A stretch of 64,000 nt of DNA from positions 1 to 64,000 of the forward strand of contig JAIKVZ010000018.1 of NCBI GenBank assembly GCA_024685285.1, given 5' to 3'. Under the pieces are notes generated by a model, which saw only the letters and a list, made by a program, of their open reading frames with translations, made no database searches and was not told where the DNA came from. This document shows, piece after piece, positions 51,459 to 60,234 of the stretch; the first letter of the stretch is position 1, and each line of letters starts with the position of its first letter. This DNA comes from Bacteroidales bacterium. GTDB lineage: Bacteria > Bacteroidota > Bacteroidia > Bacteroidales > P3. The position numbers and the translations under genes are program-made.

Positions 51459-52826
51459 ATGAAGACCATAATCAAAAACGCCACCATTGTCAATGAGGGG
51501 CGCACTTTCACAGGCACTGTCGTCATCGAGGGCGAAAGGATTGCCAAGGTGATAGAGAACTCGGAGAACTCAGATTTTTCCGAATACTCTGAAAACGCCA
51601 TTGACGCCACGGGCCTGCTGCTCCTGCCTGGGGTGATAGACACCCACGTGCATTTCCGCGACGGCGGGCGGAGCGAAAACCCCGCAGGCACTTTCGAGAG
51701 CGAGAGCCGCGCAGCCATTGCCGGCGGTGTGACTTCGGTGGTGGATATGCCCAACACCAACCCTCAGACCACCACCCTCGAGGCTTTGGAACAGAAAGAG
51801 GCCCTTGCCGCACGCGTGAGCGCCGTAAACTACGGCTTTATGCTCGGAGCCACCAACGACAACGTCGACATGCTCCTCGCCACCGACCCCTCGCGCTACG
51901 CCGCCATCAAGCTCTTCCTCGGCTCGAGCACCGGCAATATGCTCGTGAACGACCCCGCAGTGCTGGACCGCCTGTTTGAACACTCGCACAAGCTCATCGT
52001 GGCACACTGTGAGGACGAGCGCGTAATCCAGGCCAACCTGCACAATTTCAAGCTCGAATACCAGGGCACCGCCGGCGAGACCGCCGCCCTGCACCCCAAA
52101 GTGCGCAACACCGAGGCCTGCTACCTCAGCACATACCACGCCATAGAACGTGCCCGCAAGTACGGTACGCGCCTGCACATAGCTCACCTCTCCACCGCCA
52201 CCGAGCTGGACCTGCTGAGCAATTTCGACCTAGACAAGAAACACATCACCGCCGAGGTGACGCCCAACCACCTGTGGTTCGACGACCGCGACTACCCCAC
52301 GCTGGGCAACCTCATCAAGTGCAACCCCGCCATCAAGAGCAACGACGACCGGCTTGCCCTCTGGGCGGCCCTCTACGACGGGTTGATAGACACCATCGCC
52401 ACCGACCATGCCCCGCACCCATTAGAGGCCAAGCAACGACCCTACTTCGACGCACCCAGCGGCATTCCCTCGATACAGCACTCGCTACAGATGATGCTCG
52501 AGGCCGTTTTCAGCAAAGCGTCGGCCGAAGGCACAGACAGCGCCGAACATTCGGACCTGCTGGCCATGATTGTGAGCAAGATGTGCCACAACCCCGCCAC
52601 ACTGTTCGGTATCAAAGAGCGCGGCTTTATTCGCCCTGGCTATTACGCTGACCTGGTGTTGGTGGAACCGGCCGAATTCACCGTAACCCGCGAGAGTCTG
52701 CGCTACCGCTGCGGATGGTCGCCCATCGAAGGCCAGACCCTGCACACGAGGGTAAAACAGGTGTTCATCAACGGCCAACCTACCGACCCCGACAATGCCA
52801 TAATAGGCAAACCGCTGGAATTTTGA
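51459..52826 (+). CDS. pyrC: Dihydroorotase
   Basis: LLLPGVIDTHVHFRDGGRSENPAGTFESESRAAIAGGVTSVVDMPNTNP; TDHAPHPLEAK. Confidence 0.92.
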   Translation: MKTIIKNATIVNEGRTFTGTVVIEGERIAKVIENSENSDFSEYSENAIDATGLLLLPGVIDTHVHFRDGGRSENPAGTFESESRAAIAGGVTSVVDMPNTNPQTTTLEALEQKEALAARVSAVNYGFMLGATNDNVDMLLATDPSRYAAIKLFLGSSTGNMLVNDPAVLDRLFEHSHKLIVAHCEDERVIQANLHNFKLEYQGTAGETAALHPKVRNTEACYLSTYHAIERARKYGTRLHIAHLSTATELDLLSNFDLDKKHITAEVTPNHLWFDDRDYPTLGNLIKCNPAIKSNDDRLALWAALYDGLIDTIATDHAPHPLEAKQRPYFDAPSGIPSIQHSLQMMLEAVFSKASAEGTDSAEHSDLLAMIVSKMCHNPATLFGIKERGFIRPGYYADLVLVEPAEFTVTRESLRYRCGWSPIEGQTLHTRVKQVFINGQPTDPDNAIIGKPLEF

Positions 52827-52886
52827 GGGTTAAGCCCTTATGGTATAGACTTTTATCGCATTTTGTTCGGAGGCCGTGCGGACCCC

Positions 52887-52932
52887 TCCGAGGTTGACCC
52901 GACCTCAACCCGACCTTAACCCGAACCTAACC
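52887..52932 (+). repeat. 11-bp-period element copy 6 (convergent IGR pyrC/T9SS pseudogene)
   Basis: TCCGAGGTTGA CCCGACCTCAA CCCGACCTTAA CCCGAACCTAA CC; TTGTTCGGA at 52863-52871, 15 nt upstream. Confidence 0.95.
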
Positions 52933-52948
52933 TATCTATATTATTGAA

Positions 52949-52986
52949 AACCAGCCTGTTGTGTGGTATTTTACAACAGGCTGGTT
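52949..52986. repeat. Hairpin adjoining element copy 6
   Basis: AACCAGCCTGTTGT (52949-52962) / ACAACAGGCTGGTT (52973-52986), 14-bp perfect stem. Confidence 0.95.
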
Positions 52987-53008
52987 ATCAGTGGTTTATA
53001 TTTTCGTA

Positions 53009-54081
53009 CTATCGCAATATCAATTTGCGGTGGGCGGTGCCGGCAGAGGTGTGGATTTTGAGTATGTAGCAGCCCGGTCGGTAGCCGCTCATGTCAACCT
53101 TGGCGGTGCGGCCTGTGGCGGGCTGGCGCAGCAGCAGGCGGCCGGCCACGTCGTAGGCCTCGACCATGCGCAGCGGCACCGCGCTGCTCACCGTGGTCAC
53201 GTTGTCGGTCGGGTTGGGTGCTATGTCGATGGCTGCCTGCCCCGTCACCGCACTGATTCCTACCGTGTCACCGCCACCATCACCGCCGCCGGTACCCGTG
53301 GTATCTGGTGGGTTGGTGCCCGTGGTGTCCCTGAGGTCTTCGTCAAGCACCACTATCGGGAATGCGCCACCCCTGCAGCCGTTATTTACATAGTTATATC
53401 TAAATCCAGGTGTGACTGATGCCATGCCAGTTGGGATGGTCTGGCTTTGGTATATCTTTTCATTTGGGAAAGAGCCTATAGGCCAATCGGAACCATAGGA
53501 ACAATAAACGTTTCCCCCTGTCGTGGGTTTTATGGGGTCTGAGCAGAAACAGAGAAAGAATGTGTCGGTAACTGGCACAGGAGCGTCAAAATAGAACTCC
53601 AAACATGGCACATATTCGTTACGCGGGTCTGAGATTGTATCAAGGAGGCAATGACCAAGACTATCCCAGATTGGATTACCCATACTGTCACGGATACTCA
53701 TTAAATGATACTCGGCTTCATATTCATAAAGTTTTGTTTTCCTACAGTTGGAGGTGGAGTCAATTACAAATAATGTGTCGTGACGGGTCTTGGCAATATA
53801 GGCTTTAATATATGTCCTCAAGCTATCATCGGCAGTGATAGCTACTCCATAGATATTGACAGGTTCGTGTTCGTTTGTGTGATAAACAGAATAGTATATG
53901 AATCGGGCCAAACAAGACCATGAACATTTAAACAATAAGCCGTGTCACCACGTAGGCATTCGTAATAATTTGTGGGCCTTGGGTAGCACATATACCTGCA
54001 GTCGCCGAACCTAACTGTGTCTTGGGCGCTGAGTGTGCACATGGCAAGCAGAAGAACGATGATTGTAAATGACTTTTTCAT
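53009..54081 (-). pseudogene. T9SS cargo gene split by a frameshift
   Basis: Signal peptide ORF (MKKSFTIIVLLLAMCTLSAQ, ATG at 54081) and the C-terminal ORF 53009-53935 (HEPVNIYGVAITA... T9SS tail) overlap in different frames; the junction lies within 53842-53935. Confidence 0.65.
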
Positions 54082-54201
54082 GGTTTTATGATGTTTTTTT
54101 GTTAGTTTCAAAATGCAAAGATACAATTATTTTTCCGAACTGGCCAATTTTTTTCCCGGTGATTTTTTTTTGCTGTCGATTCTTTCTCCGCTTCGCTATC
54201 G

Positions 54202-54220
54202 CCTTTGCCACAGGCAAAGG
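54202..54220. terminator. Hairpin downstream of ftsE
   Basis: CCTTTGCC ACA GGCAAAGG perfect 8-bp stem with 3-nt loop. Confidence 0.55.
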
Positions 54221-54224
54221 CTTT

Positions 54225-54240
54225 ACCTAACCTATCTAAT
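54225..54240 (+). repeat. Truncated remnant of the 11-bp-period element (tail only)
   Basis: ACCTAACCTATCTAAT, matching the ACCTAACCTATCTA tail of copies 2, 4 and 6, without the CCGA units. Confidence 0.5.
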
Positions 54241-54302
54241 ATACTGATTTTAAGTAGATTAAACACAAATTTATAATCCATTTAAAATCAAAAATTTATA
54301 TT

Positions 54303-54980
54303 TTATTGGGGTTCGACTACGGTTCCGTTTTCGCAAACGAGCATTCGCGACTGGAATTTGTCGATCATCATAAAGTCGTGCGAGGCTATAAACATGGTGG
54401 TGCGGCGCTCGCGGTTCAGGTCTACCAGCAGCTGCATAATCTCGGCCGAGGTGACGGGGTCGAGGTTGCCCGTGGGCTCGTCGGCAATAATGAGGTCTGG
54501 GTTGTTGATAAGGGCCCGTGCAATGCCCACGCGCTGCTGCTCGCCCTCGGAGAGGCTGCCTATTGGCTCATCGGCCTTGTCGGCAATGCCCACAGCTTCG
54601 AGGGTTTTGGCCACCTGGGCGTCGATTTCGGCGCGTTTGCGCCAGCCGGTGACGCGCAACACGAACTCGAGGTTGCCACGCACATTGCGGTCGTCGAGCA
54701 GACGGAAATTCTGGAATACAATGCCTATCTTGCGGCGCAAACGCGGGATGTGGCGTCGACGTATGTGGGCTACGTCCATGCCGCACACCATGGCGGTGCC
54801 GCCCGATATGGGTCGGTCGGCATAGAGACTGCGCAGCAGTGAGGTCTTGCCGGCGCCGCTGCGGCCTATGAGGTAGACAAACTCGCCGCGGTCGACGGTG
54901 AAGGTCACTCCGCGCAGCAGAGGGCCGTTTTCGTGGTTGATATCAACATCTTTGAGCTCGATAATGTGACTGTCTTCCAT
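54303..54980 (-). CDS. ftsE: Cell division ATP-binding protein FtsE
   Basis: LIGRSGAGKTSLLRSLYADRPISGG..., LSEGEQQRVGIARALINNPDLIIADEPTGNLDP. Confidence 0.85.
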   Translation of the reverse strand: MEDSHIIELKDVDINHENGPLLRGVTFTVDRGEFVYLIGRSGAGKTSLLRSLYADRPISGGTAMVCGMDVAHIRRRHIPRLRRKIGIVFQNFRLLDDRNVRGNLEFVLRVTGWRKRAEIDAQVAKTLEAVGIADKADEPIGSLSEGEQQRVGIARALINNPDLIIADEPTGNLDPVTSAEIMQLLVDLNRERRTTMFIASHDFMMIDKFQSRMLVCENGTVVEPQ

Positions 54981-55091
54981 TGCGTGATGAATAAGAAATT
55001 CGGTGCAAAGATACTCATTTTTTTGCTAACAGCGCCAGCTGTCGCGGCATTTTTTCAACAGCGGCGTGTTGGCAAACCGCGAAACAACAGT

Positions 55092-56549
55092 TCAACGCCG
55101 CCAAAAGCTTGGCACCAAAAGCACTAAGACGGTGAGGCATTCGAGGCGACCGAGGAGCATAAGCAGCGAGCAAACCCACTTGGCACCAGCCGTAAAAGCG
55201 GCATAACAGCCGTAGCCTCCCGATGTGCCAAGGCCGGGACCGTAGCCGGTTATGCAGCCCACAGTGGCGCCAATGGCCTCGGTGGCGCCGGTTTGGAACA
55301 ACATTAACGCCAGAACGCCCATGATTATTGTGAAGACAAAGACAAAAAAGACCACCATCACGTTGGTGATAATCTGTGCCGACACGGGTTTGCCGTTGAG
55401 GCGCACAGGCTCGACAGAGTTGGGATGTAGCCTGTCGCGCAGCACCGAGCGCACGTTGCGCATCAAGATAAGCACGCGCATGATTTTGAGGCCGCCGCTG
55501 GTCGAGCCGGCCATGGCTCCGCAAAGCGAGAGCATAACAAAGAGGTAGGTGGCCGGCACCCACCACTGCGACGTGTCGGCCACCAAAGAGCCCGTGGTGG
55601 TGATAACGCTAGCACATTGCACAGCGGCCAGGCGGGCTGCGTCGGCCCACCTCTCGCCCATCTTGAAATGCAGTGCCACAGCTACAAAAGCCGCCGCCAA
55701 CAGGTATATTACCATATAGAATCCAAACTGGTCGAGCTTGTGGCCAATGCGACGCCACTTGAACGAGAAAAAGAGGTAAAGCAGCGAAAAGTTGACGCCA
55801 CTCAGCAACATGGCGCCTGCCAGCAGGAACTGCTGTGTGTGGGTGAGCGAGGCAAGGCTGTCGTCGTAGATAGAGAAACCACCCGACGATATGTTTGTGA
55901 ATGTGAGGTTGGCGGCATCCCACAGTTGCATACCCGAAGCCAAAAGCGCAGTGACAAATAATAACGTAAGCAGAATATATACCGCCAGCATTCGCCTTAC
56001 CATGACCACTGTAGAGGTGGAAGTTTTGCCGGTATTGTCGGCTCCCGACACCTCGGCGGTGTATAGGCTGTATTTGTTAATACCCAGCGAGGGGCTCAAC
56101 GCAACTACCAACAACACAATACCGAAACCGCCAAACCACTGCATCATACTACGCCACAACAGAACCGAGGCCGGCAGCACCTCGACCGAGGCAAAAATCG
56201 TGGCGCCTGTGGAAGTGAGACCCGACATAGACTCGAAAAAGGCATCGCCAAAACGTAGTGTGGCGCCGGTGGCAAGGAGGGGCAACGTGCCAAACAACGC
56301 CAACACAACCCAGACCAGAGTGACCAACAGGTACGACATACGACGGTCCGATACGGTCTTGTAGCCGTTGAATGTCAGCACCAACAATAATCCCAATGCA
56401 AGGGTAAAGCCACCCGAAGCCGCCACAGCAACCCATGTGCCGTCGGCAAAATGCAGGGCAGGCACCAAGCACAACAACATAAGTATACCCTCGGCAATGA
56501 GAGTTGTGCCGATGTAGCGTAAAATTGCTTTGAACGAACTGCCTGCCAT
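55092..56549 (-). CDS. TrkH family potassium uptake protein
   Basis: FESMSGLTSTGATIF, LRDRLHPNSVEPVRLNG; selectivity-filter-type repeats and many TM helices. Confidence 0.88.
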   Translation of the reverse strand: MAGSSFKAILRYIGTTLIAEGILMLLCLVPALHFADGTWVAVAASGGFTLALGLLLVLTFNGYKTVSDRRMSYLLVTLVWVVLALFGTLPLLATGATLRFGDAFFESMSGLTSTGATIFASVEVLPASVLLWRSMMQWFGGFGIVLLVVALSPSLGINKYSLYTAEVSGADNTGKTSTSTVVMVRRMLAVYILLTLLFVTALLASGMQLWDAANLTFTNISSGGFSIYDDSLASLTHTQQFLLAGAMLLSGVNFSLLYLFFSFKWRRIGHKLDQFGFYMVIYLLAAAFVAVALHFKMGERWADAARLAAVQCASVITTTGSLVADTSQWWVPATYLFVMLSLCGAMAGSTSGGLKIMRVLILMRNVRSVLRDRLHPNSVEPVRLNGKPVSAQIITNVMVVFFVFVFTIIMGVLALMLFQTGATEAIGATVGCITGYGPGLGTSGGYGCYAAFTAGAKWVCSLLMLLGRLECLTVLVLLVPSFWRR

Positions 56550-56552
56550 GAT

Positions 56553-58022
56553 TTAACGACGATTGAGATGGGTTATTAACGGTGAAGCAATAGCCAGCAA
56601 AGCAAAAATTTCGAGTCTTCCAGCCAGCATAAGCAACATCAACACACATTTGGCCACCGCCGGCAGTGAGTGGTACACTGGCATTGAGCCAGTAGAGTCC
56701 ATCAGCGGCGAGGGCCCGAGGTTGGCCATATTGGCCGCCGCCATACTCAGCGCCTCGGGTATGGTGCTGCCGCACAGCGTAAGCACAAAGCCTCCGGCAA
56801 TAACAAAAATTATATATAGAAATACAAATGCAAAAATCTTGTTCACGTAGTGCGCGGCAATGGTTCGCGAATCAACTTTGACGCTGAACACCACGTTGGG
56901 ATGAAGCATACGGGTTATGTAGTTGCGCAGGTAACGCAACAGGTACATCAGGCGCAGTATTTTCAAACCGCCTCCTGTAGAACCGGCCATAGCTCCAACA
57001 AACATTAGCAAAAAAGTGAAGACGCTGACCGGCAACGACCAGTATTGCGGATGAGCAACGTAGAAACCACTCGTTGAAAGTGTCGAAGCTATGTGGAATA
57101 TCGAGTACTGTGCCGACTCCCCCACCCCATTGCCGGCCAGCACAAACGAGAGAGTGCACACACCAACCGACACTGCAAACAACACTACGTAGACGGTAAA
57201 CTCTTCGCTGTGCTTTAATTGCCGCCACCTTAATGTAAGCAGATTATAGAGCATGGCGACGTTTAGTCCACTCATAAACATGAACACTACAACAACAGCC
57301 ATTGCCGACGGATTGAGAACGCTAAGGCCGGTGCAATGCGTAACGAAGCCGCCTGTCGAGACTGTGCTCATTGAGAGGCAGAACGAATCGACCCATCCGC
57401 AGCCGCAGGTTCTCATGGCAGCCACCATAATAAGGGTTATAGCGGTATATATACGCCACATACGACCAACACTTTTGGCTATTCGAGGGTGCAGCTTACG
57501 CTGTTGAGTACCGGAGAATTCGGCATCGTAGAGCTGAAGCGAACCCACAGCCATGCGCCTGTTTGCGGCCACAACAAAAAGCACCAAACCCAATCCACCG
57601 AGCCACTGGGTGGCACTGCGCCATAGGAGCAAGCTGGCAGGGAGCTCTTCGGGATGTTGCACCACAGATGCTCCGGTAGTGGTAAATCCGCTTACCGACT
57701 CAAAAATTGCATCGATCACTCCATGGGTAGTTCCGTAAAACCAGTATGGCAGTGCACCGAATAGTGGTACCACAATCCACAGCATACTGGTAAGCCAAAG
57801 ACTCTCGCGACCAAAAAGTTCGAACCTTGCCTTACGGCCAAAAACGAAGCGTAACAGCAACCCCGCCAACATAGTTAAAGCAAGAGACTTGGCCAGGACC
57901 ATTGCAGCCCCGTCGGCCATGAGCAGCGACACTGCCAATGCTGCAGCCATCAATAATGAGATGACCAAAAGTAATTGGCCGCAGAGTCTGGCCAGTAATG
58001 CTATGTTAAAGCGGTGAAACAT
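56553..58022 (-). CDS. TrkH family potassium uptake protein
   Basis: FESVSGFTTTGASVV, AGSTGGGLKILRLMYLLRYL, ITRMLHPN. Confidence 0.9.
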   Translation of the reverse strand: MFHRFNIALLARLCGQLLLVISLLMAAALAVSLLMADGAAMVLAKSLALTMLAGLLLRFVFGRKARFELFGRESLWLTSMLWIVVPLFGALPYWFYGTTHGVIDAIFESVSGFTTTGASVVQHPEELPASLLLWRSATQWLGGLGLVLFVVAANRRMAVGSLQLYDAEFSGTQQRKLHPRIAKSVGRMWRIYTAITLIMVAAMRTCGCGWVDSFCLSMSTVSTGGFVTHCTGLSVLNPSAMAVVVVFMFMSGLNVAMLYNLLTLRWRQLKHSEEFTVYVVLFAVSVGVCTLSFVLAGNGVGESAQYSIFHIASTLSTSGFYVAHPQYWSLPVSVFTFLLMFVGAMAGSTGGGLKILRLMYLLRYLRNYITRMLHPNVVFSVKVDSRTIAAHYVNKIFAFVFLYIIFVIAGGFVLTLCGSTIPEALSMAAANMANLGPSPLMDSTGSMPVYHSLPAVAKCVLMLLMLAGRLEIFALLAIASPLITHLNRR

Positions 58023-58032
58023 AGGCGGAATG

Positions 58033-59373
58033 CTACTTAAATAGACGTGATACGCGGTCCATGACAGCAGGTAGGGTAAAGATAATCACTTTATCCTTGG
58101 CTTTGAGTTGTAGGTCCTTTAAAGGTTGCATGGGCTCGCGACCGCGAATAACACCGCCAATCGTGGCACCCTGGGGCATTTCAAGTTCGCCGATAGGACG
58201 CCGTGTGGCCGGAGACCACTTGCCTACGCTGAACTCTATAACCTCGGCGTTGGTACCGCTGAGCCATTTGCTGCTTAAAGCTTCGGCTTTGACGATAAAA
58301 CGGGCAATGTAGCTGGCTGTGATAAGTTTTTTGTTTATGATAGTGTCGATACCTATGTCTTGCGAGAGGGTAATGAATCCGGTATTCTCAACCAACGCGA
58401 TAGTTCGCTGCACACCCAGTTTCTTTGCGTGCAAACAAGTAAGGACGTTAGTCTCGGAGGAGCCTGTCACCGCCACGAAAGCATCAGTGCGTTGCAGTCC
58501 CTCTTCCTTGAGAAGCTCAATATTTGTTGCGTCACCGTTGATAATCAGCGTTTTATTAAGAACCGATGTAAGGTCAACACAACGTTGACGATCCTGCTCT
58601 ATGAGGGTTGTGCGCATACGGCCCTCTAGGGTCATGGCAGCATAACGGCCAATGCGTCCACCTCCGGCAATCATAACGTTTGAAACGCTCATATCGTGCT
58701 TGCCAGCCACCTGCTTGATAATGTCGAGCTGGTTGGCACGGCCTATGATGTAGGCCAAGTCGCCTTGACGGAACACTGTGTCGGAATGAGGTATTATTGT
58801 CTCTCCATCGCGCAAAATGGCGACTATGCGAACCTGTAACTCGGCATATATCTGAGTGATTTCGCGAACACTGCGGCTTATCACCGGCGATTCGGCCTCG
58901 AGACGTATGAGATAGAGGGTGAGCAAGCCTCCACTGAAATCGAAAAATTCAGTGGCCATGGTGTTATTGAGCAGGTTGGTTATTTCCTTGGCGGCGATGC
59001 GCTCGGGGCACACCATTTCATCGACACCCAAGTCGCGGAAAGTCTCACGATGTTTTGGCGAGAGAAGCTCTGCGTTGGTTATGCGGGCCACAGTTTTTTT
59101 TGCGCCCAGCTTTTTAGCCAGAATTGCGGTAACAAGGTTGATTGACTCATCGTGCAAAACCGAGAGAAAGAGGTCGCAACTCGATGTGCCGGCATCTTGT
59201 AACACTTGTGGTGAGGTAGAGTTGCCTATGATAGTAAGTAGGTCGGTCTCGCTCTCCAACTGCTTCAGCAACTCCGAGTGAGGGTCTACAACAGTGATGT
59301 TGTTATCAAGTTCCGATAGCGATTTTGCCAAGTGGAAACCCACCTCTCCGTCGCCTGCAATTATTATATTCAT
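58033..59373 (-). CDS. trkA: Trk system potassium transporter TrkA
   Basis: MNIIIAGDGEVGFHLAKSLSELDNNITVVD; second RCK VMIAGGGRIGRYAA; start at 59373 rather than the longer ORF start. Confidence 0.93.
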   Translation of the reverse strand: MNIIIAGDGEVGFHLAKSLSELDNNITVVDPHSELLKQLESETDLLTIIGNSTSPQVLQDAGTSSCDLFLSVLHDESINLVTAILAKKLGAKKTVARITNAELLSPKHRETFRDLGVDEMVCPERIAAKEITNLLNNTMATEFFDFSGGLLTLYLIRLEAESPVISRSVREITQIYAELQVRIVAILRDGETIIPHSDTVFRQGDLAYIIGRANQLDIIKQVAGKHDMSVSNVMIAGGGRIGRYAAMTLEGRMRTTLIEQDRQRCVDLTSVLNKTLIINGDATNIELLKEEGLQRTDAFVAVTGSSETNVLTCLHAKKLGVQRTIALVENTGFITLSQDIGIDTIINKKLITASYIARFIVKAEALSSKWLSGTNAEVIEFSVGKWSPATRRPIGELEMPQGATIGGVIRGREPMQPLKDLQLKAKDKVIIFTLPAVMDRVSRLFK

Positions 59374-59416
59374 TGTCTTTTTATATTCTAAAACGGCTGC
59401 AAAAATAATATTTTTT

Positions 59417-59446
59417 TTTGAGATATGAGAAAAAGTTGTAATTTTG
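59417..59446 (+). promoter_or_regulatory. Bacteroidota-type promoter
   Basis: TTTG (59417-59420) N18 TAATTTTG (59439-59446). Confidence 0.6.
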
Positions 59447-59479
59447 CAATTTTTAAGAGATGTAAAAAAGTAGACCGGA

Positions 59480-60226
59480 ATGGACCGCAATACCACTGAG
59501 CTCCTCAAGGGGCATAAATCTATAAGGGTGTTCAAAACCGACCCTATATCGCAAGAGGTGCTTGACGATATACTAAACTGCGGCATGAGAGCTTCGAACA
59601 CAGGCAATATGCAGGTCTACAGCGTTATAGTTACTCGTGAGCAGCCCCTTAAAGACCAACTCTGCGACCTCAATTTTGGTCAATGCCGCACAGCACCGGT
59701 TTTTCTGACCGTATGCGCCGACGTAAACCGCTACCACCACTGGTGCCGCCTAAGCGACTGTGACGAGCCCTGTTCTAATCTGCTGTGGCTGCTCAGCGCC
59801 ACGGTCGATGCTTCACTATGCGCCCAAAATATGTGCGTGGCAGCCGAAGCATACGGGCTTGGTTTGTGCTACCTTGGCACTGTTCTCTACAACACCGCAA
59901 AGATTGCCAACCTGCTGCAATGTCCGCAAGGGGTTATGCCTGTTATTACCGTTGCACTGGGATACCCCGCCGAAGAGGGACGCATGAGCGAGAGGCTGGA
60001 CCTTGAGGGCACTGTGCACTACGAGACCTACCACGACTATACCGACGACGATATTGTGCGCACCCACCGCGTCAGGGAGCAATTCCCATTTAACCAAGAA
60101 ATGGTGCGTCAAAACGGCACACGCAACCTGGCCGAGATTTTTACACGCCTGCGCTACCCGCTGAAAGACAATTTGGCCATCAGCCAGTCGCTACAGGAAT
60201 TCATAGACAAAAATTGGAATAAATAA
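59480..60226 (+). CDS. Nitroreductase family protein (NfsA-like)
   Basis: HKSIRVFKTDPISQEVLDDILNCGMRASNTGNMQVYSVIVT; AAEAYGLGLCYLGTV. Confidence 0.85.
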   Translation: MDRNTTELLKGHKSIRVFKTDPISQEVLDDILNCGMRASNTGNMQVYSVIVTREQPLKDQLCDLNFGQCRTAPVFLTVCADVNRYHHWCRLSDCDEPCSNLLWLLSATVDASLCAQNMCVAAEAYGLGLCYLGTVLYNTAKIANLLQCPQGVMPVITVALGYPAEEGRMSERLDLEGTVHYETYHDYTDDDIVRTHRVREQFPFNQEMVRQNGTRNLAEIFTRLRYPLKDNLAISQSLQEFIDKNWNK

Positions 60227-60234
60227 GTAATACA

